Positions 23,801 through 36,500 of a DNA stretch of 64,000 bases are shown piece after piece. The first letter of the stretch is position 1; every line of letters begins with the position of its first letter. The DNA is from Nephromyces sp. MM_2019 (Eukaryota > Apicomplexa > Aconoidasida > Nephromycida): positions 74,674-138,673 of the forward strand of contig JADHZB010001894.1 of the NCBI GenBank assembly GCA_015657535.1, given 5' to 3'. The translations under genes were made by a program, and so were the position numbers. The notes under the pieces were generated by a model. That model worked only from the letters and a program-made list of their open reading frames with translations. It was not told the DNA's origin and did not search any database.

Positions 23801-25658
23801 GCTATCTAGGATATCCTAGTAATGCTTTTGCTAAAAGATTTTACAGTACTAGCATCAGTGTTGCTGCTATTCGAATTTTTACTGATACAGTGTAATTAAA
23901 ACGTCTTGAGCAGCTGCTAGGAACTACATGATGTTGGCTTGTGCCACAATCTCTCAATGAAAAGCATACTCGGTCACGGATTAATTTTTTTTAGGATGCT
24001 AAAATGCGGGAGACTGATTTCTTATCATCCATTGAAATATTGATAATTGACCGTCTTGATGTTATAGATGCTCAGAATTTTCTATTTCTCAAGGAAGTAA
24101 TGAAGGTTAGTTTTTTTATTCTTTTTTAACGTGGAGATTTAGATAAAAAATATTTTTTGCTGTGTTGGCCGTACTGTAGGTGTTAAACAAACAGCCTAAT
24201 AAATTGAGTTGCGATATCCGTCGCTTGAGATCATGGAATATGGAAGGGAAAAGCGCTTTTTACCGCCAGACCATTTTGCTTTCTAATGGCCTTGAGGCAC
24301 GCTACATATCTTTGCTAAGGCAATCTTCGAATTATCGAGGTTTTCTACAATTTTGGAATTCAACTTCAAATGCCATGCTACTAGATGTGGCTTCCTTAGG
24401 TGTTAGGCAGGCTTTTCAGAAGATTGGATGCGAGGATTTCTCTAGTATCACAAAGGTTATCGTTTTTTTTTTCATTTTTGAAAACTATTTGGGATCTGTA
24501 TAGGCTTTTTTTGCTTTGAGACTGCCGCTTTTTGCTTGTGGACCATGTATTAACATGCGTTGTGAATACGTGGTCAATTTTATAACTTCTGCTTGAAGCG
24601 TAAAATTTGTTCGTTTCATATGCTTGCACGCTTGTTAACTACAAACCTTGGCTTTTCAACCTTCAAAAATATATATACTGGATTTCTTATTGATATAATA
24701 CAATTTTGCCAGATTTCAAAACGAGATATGGATGTATATTGTTGCTTTTTTTTGCCCACTGCGCGTTTTAGAGTATTTCAGCATTTTTCGAAGAGGTGGT
24801 CTTACCGAAGCTCACGCTTGGAATTTCCAAAGTTCTTCTCGTGGTGCCAACTTACCTAGATTATCTGAGGTAGGTAACACTTGCCCACAATGTTCTTACT
24901 ACTCGAACTCAAGATTGCCGTTATTGTTTAATTTCGTGATTTTATCTCCAATATGTTTCATTCTTTCGAACAAATATTCACTTGATCTATTCGCGGTTTT
25001 TTGGGGTGCCAGCGGTGGTACCTCCCCTAAATCTTCATTAGATTCATGCAAATTTTTTTGCCAGGCTTTTTGGAAGCAATTTTCATTCCTTGTGTTTGCA
25101 GGATATTTAAGCAATTTAAAGCGCACGGTATCGCTTGTCCAGCGTGTCATGAATACTCCTCTAATAAGGTGCTATCTAACAATAGAAGGAAGTTCTTTCA
25201 TGGTCAGTTTACTTAATCATAAAAATCCTTTTTTATCATTTCTTTTTCCACACTCTTTTGGTTTCAATATGGGGCCAAAGGTTCTTTGTGCCATTTTTGG
25301 CCATTGTTACATTTTCAAAAGATTTTTATTCGAATCCGGCACGAAAGAGGTGCTTTATCGGGACCTGGTCGTGGTCTGTTGTTTTTTGCTCGCAGGAGAA
25401 ATTCCTTTACTGGTTACAACCGCGCGCTTCCTATTTTTTCGGCGTTATAATTTAAGAGGGGGAAGTTCCGCTATTTTCGTTACCCCTCCTTCCCATTCTT
25501 TTGTGTATAAAGAGGTCTTAGCAGCTTTAAGCGGAGAAAAAAAATCGTCAATATGCTACTATACGAAATTCCATGGCGAAAGTTTAGAAAGAATAGTTGG
25601 CTTGTCCTTTGCGAGCGCTTTGTTAGGTTCTCCAAGTTTTAAGACAACAGTATTCTGA
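20857..25658 (+). CDS. UTP25: UTP25 / digestive-organ-expansion-factor homologue, U3 snoRNP-associated protein
   Basis: Exons 20857-22608, 22913-23030, 23461-23591, 23995-24105, 24180-24455, 24772-24869, 25102-25202 and 25396-25658 total 2850 bases with every phase closing (949 aa). An in-frame ATG at 20848 would add three residues; MKHSKKNAKAQ is the more natural start. The N-terminal ~550 residues are basic then acidic and poorly conserved. From there the family landmarks appear in order: RPRILLLAPFKSVAKEFV, NYDRFCDDFG, GNQSDCFRMGIKF, SDIIVASPLGLKLMIG, DFLSSIEILIIDR, WNMEGKSAFYRQTILLS, VLLVVPTYLDYLRIFKQF (the usual P-S-Y-F-D-F motif is altered to PTYLDY), RFLFFRRYNLRGGSSAIF and ESLERIVG near the C-terminus. 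Family members resemble DEAD-box helicases but lack a normal Walker A, and act in the nucleolar small-subunit processome for 18S rRNA maturation. Introns are short and AT-rich, unlike those of the upstream gene. Confidence 0.93.
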
Positions 25659-26925
25659 TAGAGAAATGCTACCTCTATCTTAATCTGTCTTATTCAACCG
25701 CGGAAGCGTTTTATTAAATTACTTCGCATGTATGTAGTATGGTTACTGAATCCAGCTGACACGTTGGATTTGATATTACTACCATTATTTGTATGATTTG
25801 GAGGGTATTCAATTTCTTAAATATGCATTCTCGGCTAGTTTGCATATCTTATTCAATTTGTGATGGCTGCAATTTTGCATCCGCTTTACTCACTTGAAAA
25901 GGCTCCGCATACTGCATTCCATGCCGCCGCTTATATGTAAGTACACTAACCGTTTTTATCCTAATGCGCGGTCGTTTAATGTCTAGCTTGTACAGCTTCT
26001 ATTTTAATATTGTTTGCCTCGAGGAATGTCAGTTGCTCTTGTGATTTTGTAGTTGCTGACATCCACGAAATTTCACGAGGCATGTCGGCAGGCCAGCTTC
26101 AATAATTTTAGTTTTCGGGCAATGTTGCTAGACTTGGTTCACGGATAGAAAATGCGGCCTATGTTTATTGGCTATTGAAACACATGCATGCGATTTGATT
26201 GCTTGCTTCTATAATCTTAACTTGCAAGTAACAAGCGCTTTTTGATGCCACTTTGGTGCCCCTTTTAAGTTTTTTTGGGGCACCTAATTTTCAACTTCCA
26301 TAATAATTTTACTATAAAATTTATCGGAAGAGATTTCAGTCAAGCTGAACTAGCTGAGTTTGGTATCCGAGTTACGCTAATATGGCAGTTGCCTTGAAAT
26401 CTCCCTGTCGGCTTGGCTCACCTCTGTAGCGGCGGCGCATTCTGCTGCCACGCACTTCGATTAGCAATAGCTTAGGTCGGTAAGTAAGGACCTTTGTTTA
26501 TTTTTTAGTCTTACCGGTGTGTAGCATTGAGGCCTCCTTTTCATTAGTAGGATACATATTTCGAAACCCGCTAACAATTATATTTTGCTTGGAAGCGTCT
26601 TACTAAACTGAGCCGCCGGGGGGCTATCTACATGTCTGTACCCCATCTCTAAGGATTAATTCAGAGTGCTTCACTACAGAAATTACCTGCTAACTGCTTA
26701 ACTTATGATGCAGTAAGCAGCCCCCATGTTCCGTGCTGAAAGCAAACTCATTAGCATCGATATATTTTCAAGAGCACGTTGCGCGAGCAGGTGACGAATT
26801 TGCTAGAAAGCAGCCGGACTTTTGACCTGGATTTAGCAGGAAAATTGTGCGAGGTGATAATATTCATCAAAATAATTTTTCAAGCGCATTTCTAAAACAG
26901 TATCCCTGGGTGTTTCCCCTTTAGT
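25659..26925. other. Intergenic region between UTP25 and the FNPA-like gene
   Basis: About 1.27 kb with no supported exon. It should contain the UTP25 3' end and the promoter of the next gene; no specific site was identified. Confidence 0.5.
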
Positions 26926-29900
26926 ATGTTTGCACCGTTATGGATCGTCTTGTTATGGGGAGCGTTGTGTACGCGAATCTGGGTAACGGCCACACGGGGA
27001 GCTCTCAACCTTCAATACGACCGTGCCAAACTGCAGGTAATCCGCAGCGTTGGGCATGCCAATATATTAGTTAACTGACATTTCTTGCCGCATTATGCAC
27101 ACGCTGATGCTGCACAGAAATTAACGGAGTATAGGCTAGAACATCGCAGGACTGTTGATGGCCGGCTGTGTGCTGCTGCGTTTGTTCAAGATGAAATTAC
27201 CTACACCGATTGCACCACAAATAAGGCACCAGATGGAACCACAGGTGTGCTATAGCTAGATATATATGTGTGCAGCATGCTATGTATTGACGTTGGAAGT
27301 TATTCAATAGGAAATCCATGGTGCTATGTTGAAGTCCAATTATTGGGGAAGGGATGGAGAGATTGGGTACCTCAAATTTTAACTGCGTACCTTTATTGAT
27401 GATATTCATCCAGCACTCCTGTGCAGGATTTTTGTCAAGAAAGCATAGATTATGATGAGGTACAAGCCAAAGCTAGGTAGGTACTTCGCATACGTGCAAG
27501 CTAGGCATCTGATGAAACTAGATAAGCTATTATGCCTCAGGGATATTTACGAGTCGACAGCTATCGCGATAGCACAAGAAACTGCGGAGCTGCAAGAGTT
27601 GGAAATGTTAAGCTTTGAATGTATCTTGTGTAACAATGATTCCAGATACCCTATTATAACTTTTTTAGGGCCCTGAAGGGGACTTTGGATATTTACGAGA
27701 GAGTAATGACAAGCTTCCTAATTTTAGGCCATTTTGTACATAGCACACGTGTACGTAGGTATGCGGAAATTCTGCCATCCTGGAATTAGAAGGCCAATCA
27801 TTCGTCAGTCTTCTCAAAGGTCTTGATGCGGAGGCAGAAAAGGCAGAGCGTGAAATCAATAAAAATGCCGCTAGAATAAAAAAAATAAAAGAAATAGAAA
27901 AGGATACAGAAGCATTAAGGAAAAAAATCGAGGACACACGACTTTTGGGACTTGATAACAGAAACTGCGAAGGTACTTGCCCTTTCGTTTTTGCTAAGCC
28001 ATGCATCCAAAGAGCGTGCCTTGTCCACAGCTTTCTCCGGTTATTACCGTGAGGTACTCAGAGCTTGAATTATCTTGATGAAGCAAAGCATAAAATTTCT
28101 TCGTATTACACAGCCGGACGCCGATGGATTACGAGCCAGTTATTTCGGAAATTCGATCTTTCAGGGGCCCGCTACATTCTTCGAAACCAGTCGGAACATA
28201 GATTACTTATGGGAAGAGGAACCACCTGCCCCAAGAACTGGAATCCATCAATTCTCCGTGCGGTGGGATGGTTACTTGCAAATTCCAAATGATGGATACT
28301 ACACATTCATTGCTGAGGCGGTAGGATTAAGGTGTCTATAGTAGAGCAATTACAAGCACGAAATACAAATTCATATATAGGACTGTGGAGTTAGAGTTTT
28401 CATAGAGCGAGTTTTAGCGCTCGCTCGCCGGATGCCCGAAACTACTTCTGAGCCTAATTCGGAAGATGTGATACGGCATTTGCCGAACATAGTGTATAAT
28501 GGTGAAGTCACTCGATCAGAATCCACCCCAAAGGTTTGAGGCACAAAATTAGCTACTAGGCACAGATTAGAATGGGGTTGTTCTCTGGCTTCAGTATTAT
28601 GAAGGAGGGAAAAAGTATTCAATCAGAGTGGAGTACTATCACAATAGCAGCCAGAAATGGAAATATCCTGACACCGTAAATATTGTGAAACCCCTTAAAA
28701 AATTTGGTTTCAAGCTGCCCTGCTATGGATTACAGGCTGTAGTTGCATTAAAATGGAAAAGCCCGATGATTCCTGAGCAACTAATTCCTTCTAAATACTT
28801 TTTTACGAGCAAAGCAATGGAACCATTGAAGATTAGCGGACTTCCAGCTGAACACTTTGAAATGTAAACTTTTGATTACTCATGAGCAGTCTTAAAAACT
28901 ATTTTGTCCCCGCAGTGACAGTATTAGCAACGGAGACCTCGCATTTACGGACTCAGAGAAGCATTTCGTGGCCGATTTACCGGGAAAACTTTATGGGATA
29001 CAATTTATACGCAGCTCTCTGCAGAACATTCAACAGCACGTAAACTTGGAAACTAATATTGCAGCCATTCTCTATATTTGCCTTCCTGAAGATTCCAAAA
29101 GCATTGAGTTCTCTATAAAAAGTAAAAAAAATGGAGAAATAGCCTACGAGGAGACGCATGAAAAATTTTCTGTGTATTATTCTGCTGCTAGAAACGTCAG
29201 TGTAATGTAACGAAATTTATTCCAAATTAGATTCATAGTTTCAATTTCAGATACAAGCAACTTCTTCTCAAGCCTACATTTTATTTAAGAGCAAAAGCTT
29301 CATCGGAAGAGCTTCCATAGATTTTAAAAATAAAATTCCCTATTTGCTTCTGTTGAAAGACGCAGCCCATGCGGACGATACTTGCCCCGTATAGTTCCAT
29401 AACATAAAAATAGTTTTGCAGAAATATCAAAGTATTCTTTTTATTAGGGAAGAGTAACCAGATTCGTATCTGGTGATACAGAGCACTTCGGATCATGCAA
29501 TGCCTCCTCACAAGCTGAAGGTAGCACTGTCTTTTTGCATATCTGTAGCAGTGGTTGTCTCAAAAACTTTCAGAGGGGCACGGCTGCAAGGCCGCATTGA
29601 ACGGCAGATACATAGACGGGAAAAACGGCAGCTGGCATACTGAGAAAGGAAAAGGTAATAAATATCACCATTGACAAAGTTACCCGTATACATATATATT
29701 GCTACTCTTTCAGGAGCAGGAGAATATATGTTCATAAGATTCAAAATGCCTATCAAATTTCGAGAATTCAAGTTTAAAACAAGATCACTGGAAGAAGCCA
29801 AACCTGCGGAAATTGCATTAGAGATGGGTATAGCGACTTTAAGCAAGAAGAGAATTGTTAGGCTGCACTCATTTCTTCAGAAAACAAAGAACGGATGATC

Positions 29901-30956
29901 TTCGAAGTTACAGAAGATGATGGTACATACATGGTGCAGGAGCCAAAAATAACTAGCACAATCAAATTTATCATCACTAGTAAGAAAATATATTATAAGA
30001 GAAAATGCAACCTTGAAGTTATTTCGAATGTAGAGATGCGTACAAATGATCTTTTTGGCACTGGAGGGTCATTAGTACTCAGCGGAGTACCCTGCGAGCA
30101 AGAAAACAAAGCGAAAACAGCGAAAAGTGTACCAGATGTAATTTTCGTCAAGTTTAGTGGTGTAGCGGATCCTAAAGAGGGAGAGCTAGCACTTACAGGT
30201 ACTTCTTGGTTGTAAATATGAAGAAACTCTACCTAACATTCTATGTAACACCAAAAAAATTCAGATGATGGTTCTAAAAAGCATGACCATGATGGCTTCA
30301 TATATGGCTGGGAGTACGAAGTGACCATAAAATGTTGGAAGCCGTGCCCCGGCACACAAAATGCAGCTACAAGCGGAATCTTGTTCAACGGGGATAACTG
30401 CAATCTTCACAGCGCAAGCACGAATATAAAGGAGTGCCCAAAACTTAACAGTTGGAGCATAGACTTGAAGAGGTGGGGAAACTGAAAAACTTCTGGAAAA
30501 CAGAGAGCATCTAACAAATCTCTCTAGTTAAAGTACCTTGTGATAATTTATTTCTTGCGAATGCCTAACGCAGTTACGGAGAGTACATAATCAAGATAAA
30601 GATTGGTTCACCATGCAGATATCAGGCTGTCAATACCGTTCTGGTCAACGATAAAATTTTCATCCGGGTATCATCAATGCTACTCAAATGATTAAGCTAG
30701 CCCCTACTCTTAAGTATTTTTTTTCATAATCCCGTAAATTTCAGGAGCATCAGTTGGCAAAAGGCGAATATACGACGGTATGGAAAGGCAATATGCTTTG
30801 TACTTTATGCTTAGGCTGCATCATTCAAAAAATAAAAAAAATTTCAAGGCAACCGGGAAAATTGATATGACCACTGGTAAAACCGTTAAACTCACATCAC
30901 CCTCAGCAACAACCATACAGAGCATCGAAATTTCAAAGTTCTATCGTGCCGAATAA
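26926..30956 (+). CDS. FNPA: FNPA-like secreted protein: fibronectin type II + coiled coil + PA14 + galactose-binding-like domains
   Basis: Exons read: 26926-27036, 27118-27244, 27311-27366, 27427-27476, 27541-27620, 27793-27972, about 28114-28320, 28381-28533, 28595-28863, 28916-29206, an uncertain stretch about 29251-29510, 29549-29654, 29714-29827, 29881-30198, 30265-30472, 30574-30667 and about 30750-30956 (TAA). Exon 1 is a signal peptide (MFAPLWIVLLWGALCTRIWV). Exons 2-4 make a fibronectin-II/kringle-like module: DGRLCAAAF, TYTDCT, NPWCYVE, WRDWDFC. A charged coiled coil follows (DAEAEKAEREINKNAARI). A PA14 domain spans about 28114-28800 (DADGLRASYFGNSIFQG, FSVRWDGYLQIPNDGYYTFI, DCGVRVFIE). 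Downstream, CKAALNGRYIDGKNGSW and TEKGKGAGEYMFIRFKM resemble a discoidin-type fold, then GFIYGWEYEVTIKC and YGEYIIKIKIGSPCRY. This order matches the FNPA/CCp5 branch of apicomplexan LCCL/lectin-adhesive proteins, which act in sexual-stage complexes in Plasmodium. I do not see a typical LCCL domain. The junctions near 28114, 29251 and 30750 do not close in phase. Confidence 0.72.
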
Positions 30957-31318
30957 ATCATTTCGAGATATATGGCAGTATAAGTTTGAAGCAGGGAAAA
31001 GTCTTAATTCGTATTACCGCGTTTATAGTGTGAAAAATAATTTTCATTAAATAAGATTCTATTTTAGAGGTTTAAACGCATAAAAACCTACTTAAAAAAC
31101 AGCATTTAGAAAAAAGATAACAGCTATCAAAAACAAAATAATCTGTAAGGTTTTCGCCTCATGAAAAGTCTCTCAACACTATAAGCTGCTCTGAAGCTAT
31201 TTTCTTGCATGCAAGCTATCCGTAACAGCTTCTCGTATCATTGTTACGATGCTTACAACATGGCTAACAAGGTCACACCCATTTTAATAGTGCATTAATT
31301 TTGGAAAAAAGTCCATCT
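30957..31318. other. Convergent 3' intergenic spacer
   Basis: About 360 bases separate the stop codons of the FNPA-like gene (+) and the ZGPAT-like gene (-). The sequence is AT-rich with no feature identified. Confidence 0.6.
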
Positions 31319-33557
31319 TCAAAAAAATTTTAATTTCTTCTTCTTTGAAAATTCGTCCAGCTTTCCTTGTATAACTTTTTGTTCATCTTCCAAACGCTTC
31401 AACCTTGTCAACCTCTCAGTGTAAATATTGGAATAAGTTGAAAGAAGCGATTGTAAATTGGAATCCATGTGCCGCTTCAAGTTATTCTCATGCCCTGACA
31501 TATCCCTTTGCAGTGCTCTTATATCTTCTGTACACGATAATAAGCGCTTCCTGAGCTCTGTCTCGGATTCAGCGGAACGCCTTAAAGCTGACATTCGATT
31601 GAAGTGTATTCCTTCACCTTTCTTGCGCTGTGCCTCTTGTTGATCATGCAAATTTCCCATACCGGTGAGAAGCCCAGAATTCATTAAAGAAAACATTCCT
31701 TTGCTTCTGGAATTTTTTTCCATGGATTTGACATAATCATATCCAAACTTTAGGGCTAGCCTATTCTTCCCACTTCCACGACGAGCCCGTCGCTTCCGTC
31801 CTATGTCCTTGCTTATGAAATCAAGTGCCAGTCCGGGTTTTAAAACCCTGAAAAAATGTAATTAAAATAATCAGAATCTACAAAACAAAACCATTCTTGG
31901 CGTCAAATATTAAACCAATATGCAAGGAAATATCAAAATTTTTTCGGACATTGAGCTATAAAAGTAAGCATAGAACCTGATTGGAATAGGATTCACCAGG
32001 CCGCGCCCCAATGATTCCGCACGTGTCTTTGCACCTAACGGTTGCCCTATTTCATATCCCATCTTTTGCAGCATTTTTAGTCCAAATCCGCTGGTATACT
32101 TCATCCATTTTCCAAATTCATCTCCATCAGGATGCACCAAACTCTCTTTAGTGCTCTCGTGGGGATCAACCCCCTCTTCAGTGCCTGTAGAAGCATCCGT
32201 ATCTAAAGAATCAGAATCCAATGCGGTCATGTCGTTTGGAGCGACATCTATACCACTACTGACATTGCTCGAAGCCTCAACTTCCTTGGTACTATTTCCA
32301 GCTACTTCTAGCATAGAAAAAACGTTAGGCAAGATCGAACTGGCAGAAAGAATGTACTCATGAAGATATGGGGCATCAAACATCACTTCGGCCTGGAATT
32401 CAGGGATCTGAGAAGAAGAGTTAAGATAGCTAGAGTCCCTGGCTTCTGATGAAGTAGCATTACTTGATTCTTTAAAAATATTTCGAACTTTTCCAGGATA
32501 CCAAAGCCCATCTTTGTACTTGGCCAGAACATGCTGATTTATATAAATATCAGTCTCTGAATTCCAAGTGAAAGGAGTCACATTCCTTAATGGTACATAT
32601 CTTCCATGGCTAAAGCGGCACCTATATCCAAATGAACAAGTCGCCTGCTCAAAAAAATTCTTACAAGGAATTTGCTGCTGACTAATAGGGGCAGCATAGC
32701 ATACCAGAACCCTACATCTTTCTTCGAAAAGTTCTACATCTTCCTTAGATATATCAGTGATGCCATTATCAAGTTCATCATCACCATCGCTCAGTTGCAA
32801 AACCCAACCCAAGTTCCGTGTGGCCTGACCAGAATATGAACGCGCCTCAAAACAGCATAATGAACCAACATGCAGGCCATAGTCCCGCTTGTAGCGGGAC
32901 AGGGCATCATATTTTGGACATATGAATTGATCCTGCGGCAATTTGCAACTCTTCTTGGACTCAACTTCTTCTTGAGAGTCCACTGGTTCCTCTTGGCGCA
33001 CCAACGGCTCTGGATAGGCACCAACTTCTAGAGTCTAAGAAAGATGGCAGGTTTTTTATTTTGTGCGGTAACTAGTTATATGACTCTAGCTCAGCGACTC
33101 AGCGTGGCAGGTATCAATAAATATGGTCAAGGAAAGGAGGTCTATGGGACTTGAAAATTGCGACTAGCAAGTAGATCAATATTTTTCCCATTGAAGCGAT
33201 TAGAGTAAAAGCTGTTTGTGACATAAATGCAAGCGCAAATAGAATAAAATTTCGGCTGTTTCACAGAAAAATATAAATTAGAAAAAAATTACCCGGTACT
33301 GACATTTGTATATCGCTTACCGTTTCGATTTCGGAAGACATATGTAAAACGTTAACGAGCATCTCCTCTGCATTTTGAAGATCCAGCAATATGGCTGCAG
33401 TTTCATCTCCAGTAGGCAAAGAGCGAATTTCATCCAGCTGCTTCCGAACCTCAAAAAGCTGTTGCTCCAGCTCCGTCATTTCAGGCGGAGATACCTTTGA
33501 GTGACTCATGGCATCTCTTAACGGCTCCGTAGTCGAAGGATTGACCAAGTCCGACAT
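31319..33557 (-). CDS. ZGPAT: ZGPAT-like CCCH zinc-finger / Tudor / G-patch protein
   Basis: Exons (minus) 33293-33557, 31977-33027 and 31319-31847 sum to 1845 bases with both junctions in phase (614 aa). The N-terminus (MSDLVNPSTTEP...) has a short coiled coil (ELEQQLFEVRKQLDEIRS). A CCCH finger of spacing C-x8-C-x5-C-x3-H lies near residues 205-230 (CKNFFEQATCSFGYRCRFSH). A Tudor-like segment follows (INQHVLAKYKDGLWYPGKVR) and then a G-patch (SGFGLKMLQKMGYEIGQPLG, continuing to LGRGLVNPIPI). Exon 3 is basic then coiled coil (KDIGRKRRARRGSGKNRLAL; ERLTRLKRLEDEQKVIQGKL). This is the domain order of ZGPAT/ZIP, a nuclear protein acting in transcriptional repression and pre-mRNA splicing in animals. 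Its role in protists is not established. The G-patch is the part expected to activate a DEAH helicase partner. Confidence 0.88.
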
Positions 33558-36500
33558 TGAGAATCAATGGAAAAACTAAATTTGACTATAAATTAGTCAA
33601 GATATATCCTTTGAAGAGCCAATGAGCCATATTTGCCAGGGCTCAAGATGGTCAGTGCAGCTTACGTGGCAACGCCAAAAAGAACAAAAGGGCAGTTTCC
33701 ATAGCTGCTTGAAATAATATTTAAGCAATCACGTTAAAAATCTGACTCATGTGGATAGTGTGCATGCCACACTCCAGTGAGCGTTAAACACTGTGGATAT
33801 TCTGGTGCTTGGAACCGCCGATCCAAGAGCCTATGCAAACAACATGCACTGAAGATGATGAATAGTTCATATAGGCAGCTCGGGGAACACTAGCTGCAAA
33901 TTTATAGCTTACAAAGCCAAAAAGCTTGGTTAGTTAAGTAGCGGCAAAGGGAAGGGGTCACTTCTTTGCAGCTGCAACTTCTGTAGCGGAGAGAGGATAA
34001 TTCCTCTATGGCATTCGCGAGCTAGCTGCCAAACATAAGCTGCTAAGGTGTGTCAAAGTTGAAGAAAACATATATCAAGCCCATTTTGAAGCCATAGGAG
34101 CGCCTTGGCTTCGCATTCTTGAGGTCTTCAGAGCTTCCGAATCATCATTTTGACTATTAAAGTTGCTCATACGTTCTTACTTCCATCAGGAATAAAGACA
34201 GCAATCGCGAAAGCGAATTGAGTCATGTTATCAAAAATGAAGACTATTAGTGCTCATGTGCGCAGATATACAAGCGAGGAATGCATTTCAAATGAGGTAA
34301 CTTACAGGATGCTATAGCCTCAACAACAGCACATGCTGCTTGTAGGGTTGGAGATACGCACATAAGGGGGATATTTTTAGCGCAGAAATTGAAAACTATA
34401 AAGTAGTAATATAGCTCAGACATCCATCGTTGGGTGAAAGGTTTTCCTATATATATTTCCGAGTTTCTTAAGGAACATTAATGTTGGTTCATCCCCAGTA
34501 GTTTCGTTGCACTTAGTACGAGTGGTGTGGTCACCATTTCCTCCATAGCAACTAACTATTTAAAAGATAAGCGGTACTACTCCACGGGAGATTCATAGAC
34601 CGGTTTATGCGGCGGCGATTTTTAAGTTCTAACTTGCTGGAGCATCGTTGAATGAGCGTAGTTCTTAGGTGGATTTCGTCAGAGGATGAAGATGCGCTAC
34701 CTGTCGCAAAGGGTATCAAAAAGCAGGTCCCGCTAAGCCACCCTGTTATACCTCATCATATCAGATCTTGGTTACATTGGCGGCGAGTACGCTATACAAG
34801 AGCACCTGCTGTATGTCAAGTATCTAGAGTGACTGCATATTTACTGATGTTTAGGCTAGGCGGTCAAACATACCAAGCCAATTTAAATTTGCCGGTTCGA
34901 GCTAGTGCCTTTTTTATTGCCATATGGTGCTTTCTTTTTTTTCGCTGAAACCTGGATTTAGCTTGCTTTTCGTATGAACTATAATAAATGAAAATTCACG
35001 AAATATAGGTTATTCCGTCATAGCGTGTAAAACACTCCTCAATAGTGACAACTCATTACGCCTCCTTACTTGGACATACCATGGTTGCTTCCTATAAACC
35101 GCTCCATTCATACAGCAGCTGCTACCGTGTTGTCAGCATATTTAACGAATTTGTAGAGGTGTCGCGCTTATATGTCATATAAACAGGATTGGTATACCCT
35201 ATCAAAGGGATAAAAGGGTATAAGCATAAGCTTCAAGCCATATGGACTTTCAGGGAGCATCCATAACCTTTTTTATTCTATGTCCTTTGTGAAGTTGATC
35301 GCAAATAACAGCATAGCTCTGATCATAGACTGCGCAACCGCATTATATAGGAGTCTTTTCAATAATCCTTTTTCTGCAAGATGTTTTTAAATTTAAAACT
35401 TGGCCTACAAAGTTTATGCTGCGACAACAATTGATTTGAGCCAGCCTCTTGTGTTTGACGTTTTTCTATCAAAATATAGATGAATTAAAGCTTGCAATGA
35501 ATCAGCTAAATTGATAACTATACCCCGTACGCCTCAAGACTAGTAAAGAGTTTCAGTACCTGGAGTGTAGTTTAACTGTGCTGCCTTTCTTAAAGATTCA
35601 TTTGGAAGATTGCTCATATCGCCGTGTATTGTGCTATGCCATTACTTGACTACATTTATTCATGTGTATATGTAGAGTTATAAAGCTAATTGTTGTTCGC
35701 ATAGATATGTTTACAAGCTCTACAGCCATTGAGTTACGCTCTACAGCCACATCGTTTCGCTGCTGCCACTTATGATAATTTTAGTGGCTTAGTGAGCATT
35801 CAGCTTCTGATAGCAAGAAGATGATACCAGTTTTTGAGTAATTAGCCTTCAGTATATACTTACAATTGCCGTTTTAGCCACACCAAATGTAGTGTCTGGT
35901 TATGTAAACACCAAAAGAAACTAGCGGGTGTCCGGCGTTTTCTCAGGTTGTATGATCCGCTTGTAGTTCACTGAATATTGTAATATAGTACTATCGTCGG
36001 CAGCATTCTAGCTCGCACTAGCACGCATGCAATCTTTTATACAATAACTCTACCCCTCAGCCGTTGTACATCAAAACTGGTTTCAGCCTAACTGCCAGCA
36101 CGCTCACACTGTTTCCAAGGAAACATCCTGTTAGAAAGTTGTACCAAACTCTTTCCGTATCACTTCGCCGTAAGAAATTGATTCTTCTGGCAATAGCATT
36201 TAGTTTAGCATTAGGTGGCCTCGAGGAGTAATCGCATCAGTACGACCATGGTATATTTTAATGATCAGGGAATTTCTGCCTTCTTCCAGCCCGGCGTAAC
36301 TTTCCATTAGGTTTAGCTGGCTTAGGCGGAGAAGTGCTGGGTTCTGCACTACAATCATTTCAGACAATGAAAATTACACGATGACGCCGCTATCGTAGCC
36401 TGCGACAATATTGTGTGAAGCTTCTCCCTAGCGCGTGCACGAGTATAATCCATCAAGCTTATCATACTTTCCTTCTTCCAGTAATGAGCTCAGGGATATG

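Noticed and set aside
24732..25658. 308-codon frame taken as one exon
   Set aside because: Only its last part (25396-25658) is in the UTP25 frame. The upstream conserved motifs lie in other frames and are separated by introns.
28065..28292. 75-codon frame over the PA14 region
   Set aside because: The PA14 pattern is in the neighbouring frame; this one has no domain similarity.
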